From the NCBI RefSeq assembly GCF_946187255.1, contig NZ_CAMHRZ010000157.1:1-7852 (forward strand): a stretch of 7,852 bases of DNA. The letters run 5' to 3'. The stretch comes from an uncultured Ruminococcus sp. GTDB taxonomy: Bacteria > Bacillota > Clostridia > Oscillospirales > Ruminococcaceae. Every line of letters begins with the position of its first letter. The first letter of the stretch is position 1. A program made the translations under genes and the position numbers. Below are positions 6,095-7,852 of this stretch, piece by piece. A model generated the notes under the pieces. It saw nothing but the letters and a program-made list of their open reading frames with translations, was not told the DNA's origin and did no database searches.

Positions 6095-6107
6095 ACTGTC
6101 ACCTCAC

Positions 6108-6136
6108 AAAAAACTCCGCCTGAAAACAGACGGAGT
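6108..6136 (-). terminator. Terminator of the HTH/coiled-coil gene, adjoining the comF ribosome site
   Basis: On the minus strand ACTCCGTCTG pairs with CAGGCGGAGT (10 bp, one T-G wobble) around a TTTT loop (6113-6136), followed by five more T after the stem's final T (6108-6112). It starts 17 bases after the upstream stop codon. Only two bases separate the T-run from GAGGTG (6100-6105), the comF ribosome site. On the plus strand the wobble becomes a C-A mismatch, supporting minus-strand function. Confidence 0.85.
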
Positions 6137-6153
6137 CGTTGTTCTTTATCAGA

Positions 6154-7527
6154 TCAGAGATAGGTGCTGTAATCAGCATTCTCCTTGTTGATAGCTTCGA
6201 TCTCATCATTGATATCGCTTACTACCTTGCCTGCCTTGTCCTTCTCGTCGATCAGGATCAGCAGCTTAGCCTGCATATCCTCGATCTCCTTCTTCATTGC
6301 CTCGACCTTGGTATTGCTGTCAAATGCGTTATTCTCAGCATCTGTCTTCTTGCTCTTCAATTCCTCGATCTTCTTGTTATTAAGTGCGATCTGCTCCTGC
6401 GCAAATTGCTTCATTTTCTCCAAAGCGCTCATGCCCGGATAAACCTCCTTCACTTCCTCGGTTACTTCCTCGGTAATATTATCAATTCCGATCTCGGGGA
6501 TCTCCTCAACCGGATCGGGTGCCTTTTTAAGCTCCTTTTCGATCTCTTCGGGGCTGACAGCATCTATCGAAGGTATTTCCAGGACCTCCATGCTGATATC
6601 ATCGTCAACAAGACTTACCTTATGCTCCTCAACGGGAACAGTGCTTGAAGAACCATTATCATCGTCGGGCACAAGGCTGACCTTGTGATCCTCTTTCTTA
6701 TCCTTCTCTATTATAGGAGGAAGATTAGCTTCCTCAACGATCTTTCTCAGCATCTCAGCCTCATCGATGGCATCGCCGCCGATAGACTCTACTACAGGCT
6801 CGCTTACAGTTTCTGTAACTGTGGTATCAACAACAGTATCGTTTACCTTTGTATCCTCTGCAACATCGGTATTCTCGGTAACAGCAGCAGTATCCTCTGC
6901 GGGCTTGTTATCCGCAAGACCGTAGGATGCAGAAACAGGCTTGGGATCATCGCGCTTGGAATATGTAGGCGGAGTGTACTTGGGTCTTGTAGCCTTAGGC
7001 TGTTCATCCTCAAGACCTGTTGCAAAATTGCTGAACTTGTTTGGCTCGGGATCAACAGGCTTGGGTGGTTCGGGCTTCTTGTGAGCCTCTACCCTCTTGA
7101 AATGCTCATCCATTACCTCGCGTACTGCGACAACATCAGCCTTTGTTTTATTGAAAAACTCCGCGATATCACTGACACCTCTGCCATTCTTGAGCATCTT
7201 TGCGATCTGTCCGCTTGTCTTGTCAACAAAGCCTTCTTCATTCATCTCAAGATTTATAGTGACCTTCTCGGGTTCACTCTTACCGCCTCTTTTAAGGAAA
7301 GGAACGCCGGGGAATTTGCCCTTGGCAGCCTTGTCCTTATCCTCGACCACACTGTGATCGATCTGAGGTTGTTCATAATTCTGATAATCGGGGAAATACT
7401 TCTCAACTATTCCGATTATATTGTTTTTGGGGATATCCATCGTGCGGGATATCTCGTCAAAACTATAACCCTCTTTGTACAAACGGACTATCTTTTCATT
7501 TGTACTTTCTTCCTTCTTCTTTGCCAA
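6154..7527 (-). CDS. Uncharacterised protein: HTH-like N-terminus, acidic linker, C-terminal coiled coil
   Basis: I do not recognise this 457-residue protein. Residues 10-47 (EKIVRLYKEGYSFDEISRTM and following) resemble a resolvase-type helix-turn-helix; residues 104-145 (SGQIAKMLKNGRGVSDIAEF and following) look like a second, related module. A Pro-rich, then Thr/Val/Asp/Glu-rich disordered stretch follows (about 150-360). It carries a duplicated motif HKVSLV at 281-286 and 302-307, each followed within one residue by three Asp. Residues about 365-449 form a long charged coiled coil, and the chain ends DYSTYL. No signal peptide or membrane segment. Start: there is no ATG; TTG at 7525-7527 gives MAKKKEES and lies 9 bases after AAGGA (7537-7541), while TTG at 7534-7536 would add three residues with the ribosome site crowded. 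A DNA-linked scaffold or regulator is possible but unproven. Own promoter, leader and terminator. Confidence 0.85.
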   Translation of the reverse strand: MAKKKEESTNEKIVRLYKEGYSFDEISRTMDIPKNNIIGIVEKYFPDYQNYEQPQIDHSVVEDKDKAAKGKFPGVPFLKRGGKSEPEKVTINLEMNEEGFVDKTSGQIAKMLKNGRGVSDIAEFFNKTKADVVAVREVMDEHFKRVEAHKKPEPPKPVDPEPNKFSNFATGLEDEQPKATRPKYTPPTYSKRDDPKPVSASYGLADNKPAEDTAAVTENTDVAEDTKVNDTVVDTTVTETVSEPVVESIGGDAIDEAEMLRKIVEEANLPPIIEKDKKEDHKVSLVPDDDNGSSSTVPVEEHKVSLVDDDISMEVLEIPSIDAVSPEEIEKELKKAPDPVEEIPEIGIDNITEEVTEEVKEVYPGMSALEKMKQFAQEQIALNNKKIEELKSKKTDAENNAFDSNTKVEAMKKEIEDMQAKLLILIDEKDKAGKVVSDINDEIEAINKENADYSTYL

Positions 7528-7553
7528 AATAATCAATCCTTCCTTAGCAAATT

Positions 7554-7601
7554 ACGGTACCATACTCCTAGATGGCCGCTATACCCAACAGCCCATACCG
7601 T
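7554..7601 (-). promoter_or_regulatory. Potentially structured 5' leader of the HTH/coiled-coil gene
   Basis: The predicted transcript has about 85 bases before the start codon. ACGGTA (7596-7601) and TACCGT (7554-7559) can close a domain on the minus strand, extended by one T-G pair, with a weaker bulged inner stem GGGCT/AGCGGCC (7574-7594). The closing helix ends 8 bases before the AAGGAAGGA ribosome site. This stretch is GC-richer than the flanking promoter DNA. I match it to no known riboswitch, T-box or ncRNA family. Confidence 0.3.
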
Positions 7602-7618
7602 TTCCACCGTTCTTATAT

Positions 7619-7647
7619 ATTATACAATGTTTGTTTTAAAATGTCAA
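7619..7647 (-). promoter_or_regulatory. Perfect consensus sigma-A promoter of the HTH/coiled-coil gene
   Basis: On the minus strand TTGACA (7642-7647) and TATAAT (7619-7624) match consensus fully with a 17-base spacer. Transcription would begin near 7612. As in the spoIIID case, positions 2-4 of TTGACA form the TGA stop of the upstream reading frame (7644-7646). A full-consensus promoter suggests steady, high basal transcription unless the leader or a repressor limits it. Confidence 0.88.
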
Positions 7648-7852
7648 TACAATTGGTCAGATATTAAATTAGAATTATTTCTCCCTTGATTTGAGATAGT
7701 CTCATTTGCTCCGTTATTATGTCTTAAATTTTTTTGTCTTTCAATTTCTTCTAATCTTTCTTTTTTCATTTCTTTTAATTTTTTCCTTTCTTCTTCTAAT
7801 TTATTCTTCTCTTCCTGACAGTCCCCTTCCATTTTCCTTTTCATTTCCCTCT
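7644..7852 (-). CDS. AT-rich, Lys/Glu-rich coiled-coil ORF, probably the C-terminus of a larger gene cut by the window edge
   Basis: The frame is open to the right edge (GAA and AGG codons precede the first ATG at 7842-7844), so this is probably a C-terminal fragment. From the first Met it has 66 residues: a strongly charged helix (EEKNKLEEERKKLKEMKKER and onward) then a polar Asn/Ser-rich tail ending ISDQLY. The DNA is markedly more AT-rich than the neighbouring genes, and codons such as AGA, TTA and AAA dominate. No domain can be named. The composition suggests an acquired or fast-evolving gene, or that the frame is not coding at all; the regular heptad-like spacing of Leu/Ile between charged residues favours coding. 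Its stop codon overlaps the next promoter's -35. Confidence 0.45.
   Translation of the reverse strand, partial: REMKRKMEGDCQEEKNKLEEERKKLKEMKKERLEEIERQKNLRHNNGANETISNQGRNNSNLISDQLY

Noticed and set aside
7554..7601. Possible tRNA- or T-box-like element in the leader (TTGGGTATAGC looks like a D-arm)
   Set aside because: No acceptor stem, T-arm or anticodon arm can be built, and the T-box bulge sequence is absent; only a closing helix is supported.
6685..7689. A long plus-strand reading frame of 334 codons opposite the HTH/coiled-coil gene
   Set aside because: It is the antisense shadow of the minus-strand gene: no ribosome site, runs across that gene's promoter, and its hydrophobic Leu/Ile/Cys-rich product is what acidic Glu/Asp/Lys codons give when read backwards.

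Overview
The window looks like ordinary chromosome from a spore-forming member of the Clostridia, most likely a Ruminococcus-like (Oscillospiraceae) gut or rumen bacterium. The clues are a clear SpoIIID, a subfamily-2-type GH5 cellulase, a sugar-binding-protein/GGDEF fusion, an ABC_trans_CmpB-type membrane protein, strong AGGAGG-type ribosome sites and moderate GC with AT-rich intergenic DNA. The species call is inference; no rRNA or other phylogenetic marker is present. I see no tRNA, rRNA, CRISPR array, insertion sequence or attachment site.

Layout, left to right. The first 545 bases are the C-terminal end of a surface or efflux-type protein built of Gly/Leu heptads, closed by a hairpin. 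A two-gene plus-strand operon follows: a GH5 endoglucanase with no signal peptide, coupled by an ATGA overlap to a PaaI-type hotdog thioesterase. It ends at a perfect 12-bp hairpin that also serves the convergent minus-strand gene. From 2126 to the right edge every gene is on the minus strand. Read in the direction of transcription (right to left) they are: an AT-rich Lys/Glu-rich ORF running off the right edge; a large uncharacterised HTH/acidic/coiled-coil protein with its own consensus promoter and a long leader; comF; spoIIID; a CmpB-type membrane protein with its own consensus promoter and terminator; and a cytosolic LacI-like sensor fused to GAF-like and GGDEF domains, again with its own promoter.

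How the genes may work together. Most minus-strand genes look like separate transcription units; only comF and spoIIID lack an obvious promoter of their own. The cytoplasmic GH5 enzyme and the intracellular sugar-sensor/diguanylate cyclase converge on one terminator. Both could deal with imported oligosaccharides, but the link is by position only. Competence-type (comF) and sporulation (spoIIID) genes lie side by side without an obvious functional tie.

The least explained items are the HTH/coiled-coil protein with its leader, the terminator that abuts the comF ribosome site, the inverted repeat covering the spoIIID ribosome site, and the signal-less cysteine-rich cellulase. I found no convincing evidence of a wholly new multi-gene system.
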